From Streptomyces camponoticapitis (GTDB lineage: Bacteria > Actinomycetota > Actinomycetes > Streptomycetales > Streptomycetaceae), in contig NZ_BMMV01000019.1 of assembly GCF_014646115.1 (NCBI RefSeq), positions 1-64,000 of the forward strand: a stretch of DNA of 64,000 nt, given 5' to 3'. The position numbers and the translations under genes are program-made. Shown here in pieces: positions 26,161-34,267 of this stretch. How positions within the stretch are numbered: position 1 is the stretch's first letter; each line of letters opens with the position of its first letter. Below the pieces are notes generated by a model, which did no database searches, had not been told where the DNA came from, and worked only from the letters and a program-made list of their open reading frames with translations.

Positions 26161-26535
26161 CTACGCCGACAGGGGCTGTGCTTCCTCGTCGACGGCTTCG
26201 GAGACGTCCGAGTAGACGTCGAAAAGACGGCGCACACCGAGAGCCGCGAGCACGCGGTTGACGTGCGAGCCCTCCTCCGCGCCGTGGGCGGGCAGGATGA
26301 GATGGAGCCGGCCCTGGCAGGAGCGCATCAACTTGCGGGAGGCGATGAGTACGCCGACGCCGCTGGAGTCGCAGAAGAACACCTCGGAGAGATCGAGCAC
26401 CAGCTCACGGCGGCCGGCGGCGACCGCGTCGTGGACGTGCTGGCGGACCACGGGCGAGGTCACGAGATCCAGTTCCCCGGTGATGTGCAGCACGGTCCAC
26501 AGACCGCGCTCGTCCTTGTCCACCTTGAGCGTCAT
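26161..26535 (-). CDS. STAS-domain anti-sigma factor antagonist
   Basis: A 124-residue STAS protein: WTVLHITGELDLVTSPVVRQ, ELVLDLSEVFFCDSSGVGVL and LHLILPAHGAEEGSHVNRVL. The DSSG motif at 56-59 holds the serine that a GHKL kinase phosphorylates in SpoIIAA/RsbV. By family it binds and sequesters an anti-sigma ATPase when unphosphorylated. The RsbW-like ATPase at 24522-25079 and the sigma/anti-sigma pair just upstream (26814-28951, divergent) are possible partners. Start ATG 26535, with GGGAAGG upstream. Confidence 0.9.
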   Translation of the reverse strand: MTLKVDKDERGLWTVLHITGELDLVTSPVVRQHVHDAVAAGRRELVLDLSEVFFCDSSGVGVLIASRKLMRSCQGRLHLILPAHGAEEGSHVNRVLAALGVRRLFDVYSDVSEAVDEEAQPLSA

Positions 26536-26813
26536 GCCTGGACCTTCCCTCGCACCGTTCCGGGGACCCGGTAGCGGATTCCCAGATTCCGGACCTTCAC
26601 CGGAGATCGTCCTTCTTTCTCGCGGCTGCCCTTCCCGCCTCTCATGAAACACAACGGACACCGGCCGGGGAAATTCCTTATCATCTCGGACGGCCTCGGG
26701 GGGCTCACTTGACTCAAAGGGGCGCACTTCGATGACACTGGCAAGTACATTCAAAAGGGCGGGGTCAGCTCACGGAGTCGGGTGACGGAGCAGTGACAGG
26801 GGCTGGGGGTCTC

Positions 26814-27395
26814 ATGGCAAAGGACACACCGCCCCGCTGGGACCGCAAGATGCAGCAGCGGCTCACACGGGGTGAGGCCGCGGCGCTCGGCGAGCTCTAC
26901 GACCGCTTCGCCTCGCTCGTGCACAGCCTCGCCCACCGCGTGCTGGACGACGACGAGGCCGCCGACCGGATCACCCGCGAGGTCTTCGCCTACGTGTGGG
27001 AGCACCCGGAGGTCTTCGACCCCAAGCAGGGCTCGATGCGCTCCTGGATCGCGACACTCACCCGCCACCGGGCCGTGCACCGGCTGCGCCAGCTGGAGAC
27101 GGCCGCGCACCAGGCCACCGGCGAGGGCACGGCGGAGGAACTGGAGCAGAAGATCCGCGAGGCGTCCGCCGCCGCACGCGCCGACTACATCGTCACCTCG
27201 ATGCCCGCGCCACTGCGCGCCGCGCTCGACCTGGCGTACTTCCAGCGCCGCGACTACCGGCAGACCGCCGCCGACCTCGGGGTCACCGAGGACGAGGCGC
27301 GGCGCCGGCTGCGGCTCGGTCTGCAACTGCTCTCGTCGGCGAACACCCGGCCGCTGGAGGGCTCCTCGCCGCCCGGCAACGGACGGTCGCTGTGA
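26814..27395 (+). CDS. ECF-type RNA polymerase sigma factor
   Basis: A 193-residue group IV sigma factor. Region 2 is at ~20-85 (LGELYDRFASLVHSLAHRVL, ITREVFAYVWEHPEVFDP, GSMRSWIATLTRHRAVHRLR) and region 4 at ~120-175 (MPAPLRAALDLAYFQRRDYRQTAADLGVTEDEARRRLRLGL, with TAADLGVTEDEARRRL the HTH). The gene overlaps the next gene by 4 bases (GTGA), the classic arrangement with a cognate zinc anti-sigma factor. ATG at 26814 is used; GTG at 26793, preceded by GGAG, would add 7 residues. A promoter-like TTGACT lies near 26711 in the divergent gap from the STAS gene. Confidence 0.92.
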   Translation: MAKDTPPRWDRKMQQRLTRGEAAALGELYDRFASLVHSLAHRVLDDDEAADRITREVFAYVWEHPEVFDPKQGSMRSWIATLTRHRAVHRLRQLETAAHQATGEGTAEELEQKIREASAAARADYIVTSMPAPLRAALDLAYFQRRDYRQTAADLGVTEDEARRRLRLGLQLLSSANTRPLEGSSPPGNGRSL

Positions 27396-28951
27396 GTGGG
27401 ACGCTCGACGGCGGCCGGGGCAACCCGGACGACCCCGACGAGGTGCGCGGCATCCCGCGCATACCCGGCCAGCGCGCCGCCGCGGACGACCTGGAGCCGC
27501 CCGCGGCGGAGGTACTGCGCCGGGCCGTCGAGGGGGCCGCGCGCGCCGCGGAGGCGACGAAGGGGAGACGCGAACGGGAAGAGCCGGATGAGGCGAACGA
27601 GGCAGACGCGAGGGACCGCGGCGACGCGGGCGACCGGCGTGCGGGCGACCGGCGTGCGGACGACCGGCACGACGGGCGCGCGGACGACGCGCGCGACACG
27701 GCGGCCGGGGCCGGCGGAGTTGCGGGCGCGGCCCCCGACAGACCCCGCGAACCGGCCCATCCGCCGGATCCGGCCGAGGAGCGGGACATGACCGGAGGCC
27801 GGTATCCGCGGAGTCCGGCCCCGCCCTGGCCCCCGACCGAGCCGACCGGTCCGCCGCCCTCGCACTCCGTACTCAAGTCCCTGCTCGGCGCCTGGGCCCT
27901 GGCCGCCTGCTCGCCCGAGGAGACGATCCACGTCGAGAACCACCTCACCGAGTGCGCGCCGTGCGCGGACGAGGCCCTCAAACTCCGCGACGCCGTCGGT
28001 CTGTTGCAGACCGACCACAATCTGGATCTCCCGCCGCTGCTCCGCTCCCGGGTGCTGGAGACCTGCCTCGACCGCCGGGCCGCCCGTATCCCCGTGCCGG
28101 TGTGGGCCACCCCGTACGACGCGGAGACCGCCCGGCTCGACGCGCTGCTGCGCGACTTCGGCGACGCGGAGTGGCACGCGCCGCTCCAGCTCAGATGGTT
28201 CGAGAAGGAGGAGCCCGCCGCACGCCGGGCGACGGTGGCCGGGGTCATCGGGCATCTCATGAGCGTGGACGGCCTGGTGGCGTCGGCCCTGGGGCTTGAG
28301 GATCCGCTGGGCCCGGCGGCGGTGCGCTCGCCGACCGACCGGACCGAGGCGTTCTGGCGTACGGCGCACCCGCCGCCCACCCGCACGATCCACGAGCCGT
28401 GGCGCGACCAGAGCCACGAGCTGATCAGGACGGTGTCCTTCGCGGGGCGCGGGGTGGCGGAACTCTCCGTCTCGTACGGCGAGTTCGCCCTGCCGTTGCG
28501 TGACGCGCTGATCGACCGGGCCTTCGAGTGCTGGATCCACGGCTGGGACATCGCCGATGCGGTGGACTACCCGTATCCGGCGCCGAGCGGTCCGCATCTG
28601 CGCGTGATGATCGACCTCGCCACGCAGCTGATCCCGTCCGCCCTCGCGGCCCGCCGCCGCGTGGGCCTGGCGTCACCGGCCCGCCAGTTGGTCGCGCCCG
28701 GTTCGCCGGGGCGGTCGCTGCATCTGGAGGTCGAGGGCGCGGGCGGCGGGGACTGGTACATCGCGCTGGACTCACCGGCCGCGGTCGGCACGGCCGAGCG
28801 CACGGTGGCCCAAGTGGCGCTGGACGGCGTCGAGTTCTGCCAGCTGGTCGCGGGCCACATCTCGCCCGAGGAAGCGGCGGCGGGCCAGGACGGCGACCGC
28901 GAGGCGATCCGCGACGTCCTGTGCGCGGCGGCGTCGCTGAGCCGGCTGTAG
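27392..28951 (+). CDS. Zinc anti-sigma factor fused to a maleylpyruvate-isomerase/DinB-like domain
   Basis: A 519-residue protein. Residues 1-135 are disordered, with short repeats of Asp/Arg (GDRRAGDRRADDRHDG). Residues ~158-205 form the anti-sigma domain with the zinc motif H184-x3-C188-x2-C191 (NHLTECAPCADEA). Residues ~235-515 resemble the mycothiol-dependent maleylpyruvate isomerase family (four-helix bundle with SHELIRTV, then ECWIHGWDIADAV). No membrane helix is present, so it should be a soluble sensor. The GTG start overlaps the sigma stop (GTGA), implying translational coupling and a matched pair. An internal ATG at 27788 has a strong GAGGAG six bases upstream and would give a 387-residue form without the disordered tail. 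Confidence 0.88.
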   Translation: MSGTLDGGRGNPDDPDEVRGIPRIPGQRAAADDLEPPAAEVLRRAVEGAARAAEATKGRREREEPDEANEADARDRGDAGDRRAGDRRADDRHDGRADDARDTAAGAGGVAGAAPDRPREPAHPPDPAEERDMTGGRYPRSPAPPWPPTEPTGPPPSHSVLKSLLGAWALAACSPEETIHVENHLTECAPCADEALKLRDAVGLLQTDHNLDLPPLLRSRVLETCLDRRAARIPVPVWATPYDAETARLDALLRDFGDAEWHAPLQLRWFEKEEPAARRATVAGVIGHLMSVDGLVASALGLEDPLGPAAVRSPTDRTEAFWRTAHPPPTRTIHEPWRDQSHELIRTVSFAGRGVAELSVSYGEFALPLRDALIDRAFECWIHGWDIADAVDYPYPAPSGPHLRVMIDLATQLIPSALAARRRVGLASPARQLVAPGSPGRSLHLEVEGAGGGDWYIALDSPAAVGTAERTVAQVALDGVEFCQLVAGHISPEEAAAGQDGDREAIRDVLCAAASLSRL

Positions 28952-28982
28952 GACCGCTGCCCTCACCCTCCCGACCGGCTCC

Positions 28983-29022
28983 CGGCGCCTGAGGACGGCG
29001 ACCGGCGCCGGCCCGGCCGGGC
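28983..29022. terminator. Possible terminator between convergent anti-sigma and purU genes
   Basis: In this 83-base convergent gap an 8-bp inverted repeat CCGGCGCC/GGCGCCGG spans about 28982-29010, followed by the palindrome GCCCGGCCGGGC at 29011-29022. GC-rich inverted repeats in a convergent gap suggest termination, but the stem is shorter than the other terminators in this window. Confidence 0.4.
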
Positions 29023-29034
29023 GGGCGTGCGGGG

Positions 29035-29934
29035 CTACGCGAAGATCACCGTGCGGGTGCCGTTGAGCAGGATGCGGTGTTCGGCGTGCCATTTGACCGC
29101 GCGGGCCAGCGCCTGGCACTCCACGTCGCGGCCGACCGCCACCAACTGCTCCGGGGTGACCTCGTGGCCGACGCGCTCGACCTCCTGCTCGATGATCGGG
29201 CCCTCGTCGAGGTCGGCCGTCACATAGTGCGCGGTCGCGCCGATCAGCTTCACACCCCTGGCGTGCGCCTGGTGGTACGGCTTGGCGCCCTTGAAGCTCG
29301 GCAGGAAGGAGTGGTGGATGTTGATGATCCGGCCGTTCAGCTGCTTGCACAGGTCTTCGGAGACGACCTGCATATAGCGGGCGAGCACGACCAGCTCGAC
29401 GTCCTCGGCGCGTACGAGCTCCAGCAGCTGGGCCTCCGCCGAGGCCTTGGTGTCCTTCGTCACAGGGATGTGGTGGAAGGGGATGTCGTACGAGGCGACC
29501 AGCTCGGCGAAATCGGTGTGGTTGGAGACGACGCCGGCGATGTACACCGGCAGCGCGCCGGTCCTCGACCGGAAGAGCAGGTCGTTCAGGCAGTGGCCGA
29601 ACTTGCTGACCATCAGGATGATCCGCATCCGGTCCCCGGCGTGGTGGAGCTCCCAGTCCATCCGGAACGAGTCGCCCACGGCCGCGAAGCTCGCGCGCAG
29701 TTTCTCCACGGTCACCGGCGTCTCGGCCGAGAAGTGGACCCGCATGAAGAAGAGACCGCTGTCACGGTCGCCGAACTGCTGGCTGTCCTCGATGTTGCAG
29801 CCGGTCATGAACAGAAAGCTGGACACGGCGTGCACAATGCCCTGTTTGTCCGGGCAGGAGAGCGTCAGGACGTACTGGTCGGACAGGGCGGCGGGCCGGT
29901 CGGGCACGGCCTCGGGCTGCTGCGGGGCACTCAT
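29035..29934 (-). CDS. purU: Formyltetrahydrofolate deformylase
   Basis: A 299-residue enzyme that hydrolyses 10-formyl-THF to THF and formate, balancing one-carbon pools. The N-terminal ACT domain (~20-100) starts YVLTLSCPDKQGIVHAVSSF. The formyltransferase-like domain (~105-299) has MVSKFGHCLNDLLFR, VVSNHTDFAELVASYDIPFH, INIHHSFLPSFKGAKPYHQA and GATAHYVTADLDEGPIIEQE, with the catalytic Asn/His/Asp (in NIHHS and DLDEGPI) all present. ATG at 29934 follows CAGGG; a GTG at 29952 would add six residues. It converges on the anti-sigma gene. Confidence 0.97.
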   Translation of the reverse strand: MSAPQQPEAVPDRPAALSDQYVLTLSCPDKQGIVHAVSSFLFMTGCNIEDSQQFGDRDSGLFFMRVHFSAETPVTVEKLRASFAAVGDSFRMDWELHHAGDRMRIILMVSKFGHCLNDLLFRSRTGALPVYIAGVVSNHTDFAELVASYDIPFHHIPVTKDTKASAEAQLLELVRAEDVELVVLARYMQVVSEDLCKQLNGRIINIHHSFLPSFKGAKPYHQAHARGVKLIGATAHYVTADLDEGPIIEQEVERVGHEVTPEQLVAVGRDVECQALARAVKWHAEHRILLNGTRTVIFA

Positions 29935-30014
29935 GAACCCTGAGGATTCCACACGGGACGGGCACCCGCACGGGGCACTCGAAACCGCCGGGAGAGCATG
30001 CGCCCTCGGGCGCC

Positions 30015-30461
30015 TCAGGCCGACCGCGTCAGGATCCGCAGCACGTCCAGCGAGCGCGGCACCGTGTCCGGGTCCTCGCCGTCGTTCACGGCCAGCCTGA
30101 CGTGCGCCTCACGCGCGGCCCGCACCGCCTCCGGCCAGCCGTGGTGCTCCAGATACACCGCGATCGGGGCGTCCGGCCCCACCTGGTGCATGATCCGCAG
30201 CACCCGCAGGACGGCGACGTCGACCAGCGCGGCCTCGCCGGAGTCACGGAAGATCGTCCCGACGTACTTCTCCGCCGACCAGTTGTCCAGCCAGGTGTCC
30301 TCGACCAGCCGGTACACGGCGTCGGTGACGTCGCCGTACCCCTCGCGGCCGGCCAGCCAGTACTCCTGGTGGAAGACGGGATCGGAAAGCATGTGCAGCG
30401 CCGAGCGCACGTTGCTGCGCCAGCGCCACCAAGGAATGTCATTGAGCGGCATGCCGCCCAT
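30015..30461 (-). CDS. SCO4402-family conserved protein
   Basis: A 148-residue protein I recognise as the SCO4402 family, conserved across Streptomyces: MPLNDIPWWRWRSNVRSALH at the N-terminus, then YGDVTDAVYRLVEDTWLDNW and ILRIMHQVGP-like helices. It is all-helical, with no known catalytic motif and no signal peptide. Function is unknown. Start is taken as ATG 30461 (MGGMPLND); ATG 30452 is equally possible. It is divergent from the substrate-binding lipoprotein gene (175 bases between starts). Confidence 0.85.
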   Translation of the reverse strand: MGGMPLNDIPWWRWRSNVRSALHMLSDPVFHQEYWLAGREGYGDVTDAVYRLVEDTWLDNWSAEKYVGTIFRDSGEAALVDVAVLRVLRIMHQVGPDAPIAVYLEHHGWPEAVRAAREAHVRLAVNDGEDPDTVPRSLDVLRILTRSA

Positions 30462-30636
30462 GGTGGAGGAGCGACGGGGCCGACGGGAAGAGTTATCCGA
30501 ACCTTGCTGCACAGCAGCAGATCGTACGGTCAGTCCGGAAGTGATGACGTTGGCCCCCCGTAATTCACCTCGCGGTCATGTCCGGTTGAACAAGCCCCAC
30601 CTGGCCGTTACCCACAAGCCGGAAGTGTGCGGATAC

Positions 30637-31938
30637 ATGACCGGTAGGCAGCAGCGCTCGTCCTTCCCTCGCGACTTCCGCCGGAATCCCGTGGTCCGCG
30701 CCTTGTGCACGGTGGCGGCCGGGGTGTCGGTGGTCACCGGATGTGGCGTGCTCCCTGGCGACCCGGGGGGCTCCAGGGAGCCCGTCACGGTCATGACATG
30801 GGCGCCCGAGGGCACCAGCGCGACGAACATGCCCGGCATGCCGGCCATGGCCAAGGCATACGCGCGGTGGGTCAACGCGGCGGGCGGTATCAACGGCCAC
30901 GAGCTGCGCGTGCTGACCTGCAACGAGCACAACACCTCGGCGGGCGCGGCCGACTGCGCGCGCCTGGCCGCCGACAAGAACGTGACGGCGGTCGTCGGCT
31001 CGTACAGCCAGCACGGCAACGCCTTCATGGCGCCCCTGGAGGCGGCGGGCATCCCGTACCTCGGCGGCTACGGCATCGCCGAGCGCGAGTTCACCAGCTT
31101 CGTCTCCTACCCGGTCAACGGCGGCCAGGCGGCGCTCCTGGCCGGGAACGGCATGCAACTGGGCGGGGAGTGCGGCCGGGTCTCCATCGTGCGGCCCGAC
31201 ACGATCACCGGTGACGCGATGCCGGAACTGCTCAACTCGGGTCTCAGCACGGAGCAGGACAAGGGCGAGGGGGAGGACGAGAAGGCGACGGACGTCCGCG
31301 CGGCGGAGGACGCCACCGACTACACCTCCTCGGCGGAGAAGGCCCGCGAGAACGCGGCCGACGGCTGCGTCACGGCGGTGCTCGGCGACCGCACGGAAAC
31401 GTTCTTCGACTCCTACCGGCGGCTCCCGGCGGACGGCGGGAACGTCCGCATCTCCTCGGTGCTCGGCAGCGTCGGCCAGCCGCTGGTGGACCGTACGGGC
31501 GGCTCGAACGGCCTCTTCGAGGGCGCGTACGTCACGGGCTGGTACCCGCAGGCCTCCGACCCGGCCTGGCAGCCGATGCGCGACGTGCTCAGGAAGCACG
31601 CCTTCGGCGACGACAGCATCGACCCGTCGGACCCGGGCGTCCAGACCACCTGGATCGCCTACACCGCGCTCAAGTCGGTCATCGAGTCGATCGACCGGGA
31701 CTCGATCTCCCCGGCAACGCTGGCGCACGCGCTGGACACGGGCGCGAAGGTCGACACGGGCGGCCTGACGCCCCCGCTGCGCTGGCGCTACGAGGACATG
31801 CTCGGCCTGCCGGGCTTCCCGCGCATCGTGAACAGCGAGGTCACGTTCCAGGTGGTACGCGACGGCCAGTTGGTGGCCCTGAAGGACGGCTTCGTGGACG
31901 TCCGCGGCACCTTGAGCGACGCGGACACCAGCGCGTAG
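30637..31938 (+). CDS. Lipoprotein, branched-chain-amino-acid-type ABC substrate-binding protein
   Basis: A 433-residue Leu/Ile/Val-binding-protein-like receptor. A signal peptide ends in a lipobox VTGC with Cys36. The mature part has two Rossmann-like lobes: WVNAAGGINGHELRVLTCNE and CARLAADKNVTAVVGSYSQH are typical of the periplasmic-binding type I fold. No permease or ATPase genes follow, so it may serve a transporter elsewhere or act as a sensor. Cysteines in LTCNE, ADCAR, GECGR and DGCVT may form disulfides. ATG at 30637 is used. The first arm (~210-245) contains a charged insertion rich in Asp/Glu/Lys. Confidence 0.88.
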   Translation: MTGRQQRSSFPRDFRRNPVVRALCTVAAGVSVVTGCGVLPGDPGGSREPVTVMTWAPEGTSATNMPGMPAMAKAYARWVNAAGGINGHELRVLTCNEHNTSAGAADCARLAADKNVTAVVGSYSQHGNAFMAPLEAAGIPYLGGYGIAEREFTSFVSYPVNGGQAALLAGNGMQLGGECGRVSIVRPDTITGDAMPELLNSGLSTEQDKGEGEDEKATDVRAAEDATDYTSSAEKARENAADGCVTAVLGDRTETFFDSYRRLPADGGNVRISSVLGSVGQPLVDRTGGSNGLFEGAYVTGWYPQASDPAWQPMRDVLRKHAFGDDSIDPSDPGVQTTWIAYTALKSVIESIDRDSISPATLAHALDTGAKVDTGGLTPPLRWRYEDMLGLPGFPRIVNSEVTFQVVRDGQLVALKDGFVDVRGTLSDADTSA

Positions 31939-32271
31939 CCGCCTCCCGGCGGGGGCACGCCGGAGGACCGCCGTCTCGTACCGGACGTACCCGGGCGCCG
32001 AGGACGCCGCAGGGGGCGTGCGTGCCGGGCGCCGTCTGCCGGACGGGACTTTCAAGTCAGGCCCTGGCCGCCGGTAGGCGGGCCGGGGCGCCCGCCCGCG
32101 GAGAGGAACGGCGGTTCTTCGAGCCGCTGTTGCCCTCGTTCGCGTCGTCCTCACCGCGCGGCTCACGGCGGTGGGTGCGTGCTGTCGCACGGCGGGAAAC
32201 GGCGACTCTCCCGAGCGTGCCCGGCGGCGCGGCTCGGGGCGTGGCCCCGGGCCGGGCCGTACGGCGTGGGG
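31939..32271. other. Convergent intergenic stretch with no recognisable gene
   Basis: This 333-base gap separates the lipoprotein gene and a large minus-strand gene. Frames are open on both strands, as always in such GC-rich DNA, but none has a ribosome-binding site together with a protein-like composition. No long perfect inverted repeat stands out. I see nothing definite in it. Confidence 0.5.
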
Positions 32272-33957
32272 TCACAGTTCCGTCGGGGCGCGTTTCGTGA
32301 GGCCGTACTTGGACGCGATGCCGTTCCAGAGGCCCGATGCCTTCTGCTTGGCCGCCGTCGCCTCGCCGCTCGCGCGGTTGCCCTCGGCCGCCGCCTTCGT
32401 CGTGCGGGCCTTGCCGTCGCGGCAGCCCTTCTTCGTCTTCGCCTCGGACGCCCACGTCGCGTAGTGGTCGTCCGCCGACGCGGACGCCTGCCACGCCTTG
32501 GTCAGCGAGTTCGAGAGCTGACCGTGCTGCGGCAGCTTGTCGACGGTCAGTTCCTTGAGGCGGGAGACCAGGTCGCGGCGCTGGTCGGCCGCGTCCTGGA
32601 GGTCGGTGACCGCCTGGTCCAGGTTCTTGCAGCTCTTGATGGAGTCGACCGCGCTGATCACCGCCGACCGGCTGTCGTTGCTCTCGGCGAGAAGCTTGTC
32701 GAGCTCCTCGGCCTGCGGCTTGGCCGGGTCCTCCTCGGCCGGGTCGCCGCCGGAGCCGGACTGTGAGGTCTCCGACGAGACCGTCTGGTTCTTGTCCTGC
32801 TTCTCGGAGTCGTCGCCGCTCATCAGCCAGCCGGCGCCGAGGCCGAGGACGGCACAGCCGATGACGACGGCGGCGATCAGCGGGACCGGTGAGGACTTGC
32901 GGCGCCCGGCCGCCCGGCCCTGTGGGCCCGAGGGCTCCTGCGGGCCGCCCGGCCGCGCGTACGGGGGCGGAGTGCCGCCCTGGCCGTAACCCTGCTGGGC
33001 ACGGCCCTGCCCGCCACGCCTGCGGCCGGTCCCGGCGACCGGCCCCGCACCGGGATCGAAGTGCGGCAGCTGCTGGGTCTCGTCCGGCACCGCACCGCCC
33101 CCGCCGGGTGCCTCCGTACGGAACAGGCTGTCGAACTCGGCGGGCGGCTGGCGGTCGCCGGGGGCGCCGGGCCGGATGCCGTACGGCGCGCCCTGGGGCA
33201 CGGCCGGGATGTCGTTCGGATCCGCCGCGGGGACGGGCGCGATGAACTGCGTGGCGTCCGCGTCCGAGGTGCCCTGCGCGTGCCGGCCCGGCTCGGCGGT
33301 GCCGAGGTACTGGGTCGACTCGGCCGGACGCTCGGGCGGCAGCCCGCCCGAGGTCTGGCCCTGCGGATACTGCGGCACCGGCGGTATGTACTGCGTCGCG
33401 TCGGCGGGCCCGGCCGCGGCGGGCACCGGCGGTATGAACTGCGTCGCGTCCCCGCTCCCGCCGGGAGGCGCCTCGGCAGGCAGTGGCTGTGCGCCGTACG
33501 CGCCGGGCCCCGGCGCCCCGTAGGACTGCTGCGGCTCCTGGTGCGGCGGCAACGCCTGTGGCAGGGGCCCCGGGTGGGCGGCCGGCAGAGGCTGCTGGTG
33601 CTGCTGGTACGACTGCTGCTGGGGCTCGGGCTGGTACTGCTGCTGGGGCTGCTGGGGCTGCTGCGGGTAGCCGTAGCCGCCGCCCCCGCCTCCGTACGCA
33701 CCCGTCCCCTGCGCCTCGTACGACCCGTAGGCGCCCGAGTCCTGGGGAGGTGGCTGCTGGCCTTCCGGCTCCGGCTGCGGCTGTGGCGCACCCGGGCCCC
33801 AGGGCTGCCCCCACGGCTGCCCGCCCGCCGGGGCGGACTGGTCGGCCGGGGCTCCGGGGATCAAGGGGGGACCGCCGTCGGCGGGCAGCACGATGCCTTC
33901 GTGCGCGGGCCGAGCGGCAGGCGACTGCGGCTCGTCCCTTTGTCCGCTTTGCGTCAC
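32272..33957 (-). CDS. Large disordered single-pass membrane protein with repeated TQx[I/L] motifs
   Basis: A 561-residue protein. Residues 1-355 are cytoplasmic and disordered: Pro/Gln/Gly-rich, with a poly-PQQ stretch around 98-125. One membrane helix lies at ~358-379. Residues ~380-561 are an extracellular helical domain with a Cys pair (SCKNLD and KGCRDG). Five copies of an acidic-x-TQ-x-[I/L] motif lie in the disordered part, with threonines at 172, 188, 215, 236 and 294 (for example GDATQFIPPVP and ADATQYIPPVP). Such motifs look like phosphothreonine docking sites for FHA domains. Function unknown. The GTG start has AGGAG 5 bases upstream. Confidence 0.85.
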   Translation of the reverse strand: MTQSGQRDEPQSPAARPAHEGIVLPADGGPPLIPGAPADQSAPAGGQPWGQPWGPGAPQPQPEPEGQQPPPQDSGAYGSYEAQGTGAYGGGGGGYGYPQQPQQPQQQYQPEPQQQSYQQHQQPLPAAHPGPLPQALPPHQEPQQSYGAPGPGAYGAQPLPAEAPPGGSGDATQFIPPVPAAAGPADATQYIPPVPQYPQGQTSGGLPPERPAESTQYLGTAEPGRHAQGTSDADATQFIAPVPAADPNDIPAVPQGAPYGIRPGAPGDRQPPAEFDSLFRTEAPGGGGAVPDETQQLPHFDPGAGPVAGTGRRRGGQGRAQQGYGQGGTPPPYARPGGPQEPSGPQGRAAGRRKSSPVPLIAAVVIGCAVLGLGAGWLMSGDDSEKQDKNQTVSSETSQSGSGGDPAEEDPAKPQAEELDKLLAESNDSRSAVISAVDSIKSCKNLDQAVTDLQDAADQRRDLVSRLKELTVDKLPQHGQLSNSLTKAWQASASADDHYATWASEAKTKKGCRDGKARTTKAAAEGNRASGEATAAKQKASGLWNGIASKYGLTKRAPTEL

Positions 33958-34267
33958 CGGGACTCCTAGTGTGGACCTACGGAATCGTCAGTTCACGCTA
34001 CCGGGTGTTCCAGCGGCCCTGCTACGCGCCCGGATCCAGTCACCATCCGCCTGTTCAAGACAGCTTCCGGCGATGCGCGTCAATCGGACATCCCCGTCCC
34101 GCCGGCCCCACGACCGCCCTCGCCCCCCATCCGTCCCGGTCACGGAGCCGCACTCGGGTCTCCTCACGCCCCGTCGGCCACCGCGCCAACTCCGTGCGGT
34201 GGCCGTACGACCACCGCACGACAGCACTACCGCCCCTGCCCCCGGCGGAAGTTGTAGCAAAGCCGTG
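33958..34267. other. Intergenic stretch upstream of the disordered membrane-protein gene
   Basis: A 310-base gap between two minus-strand genes. It must hold the promoter of the downstream gene (start 33957). I find no convincing coding frame, no strong hairpin and no clear sigma consensus. Confidence 0.45.

Noticed and set aside
32057..33814. Second minus-strand frame of 585 codons overlapping the disordered membrane protein
   Set aside because: The chosen frame has a membrane helix, a ribosome site and regular TQ motifs. The alternative is Arg/Gly/Pro-rich with no structure, as expected for an off-frame of a Pro/Gln-rich gene.
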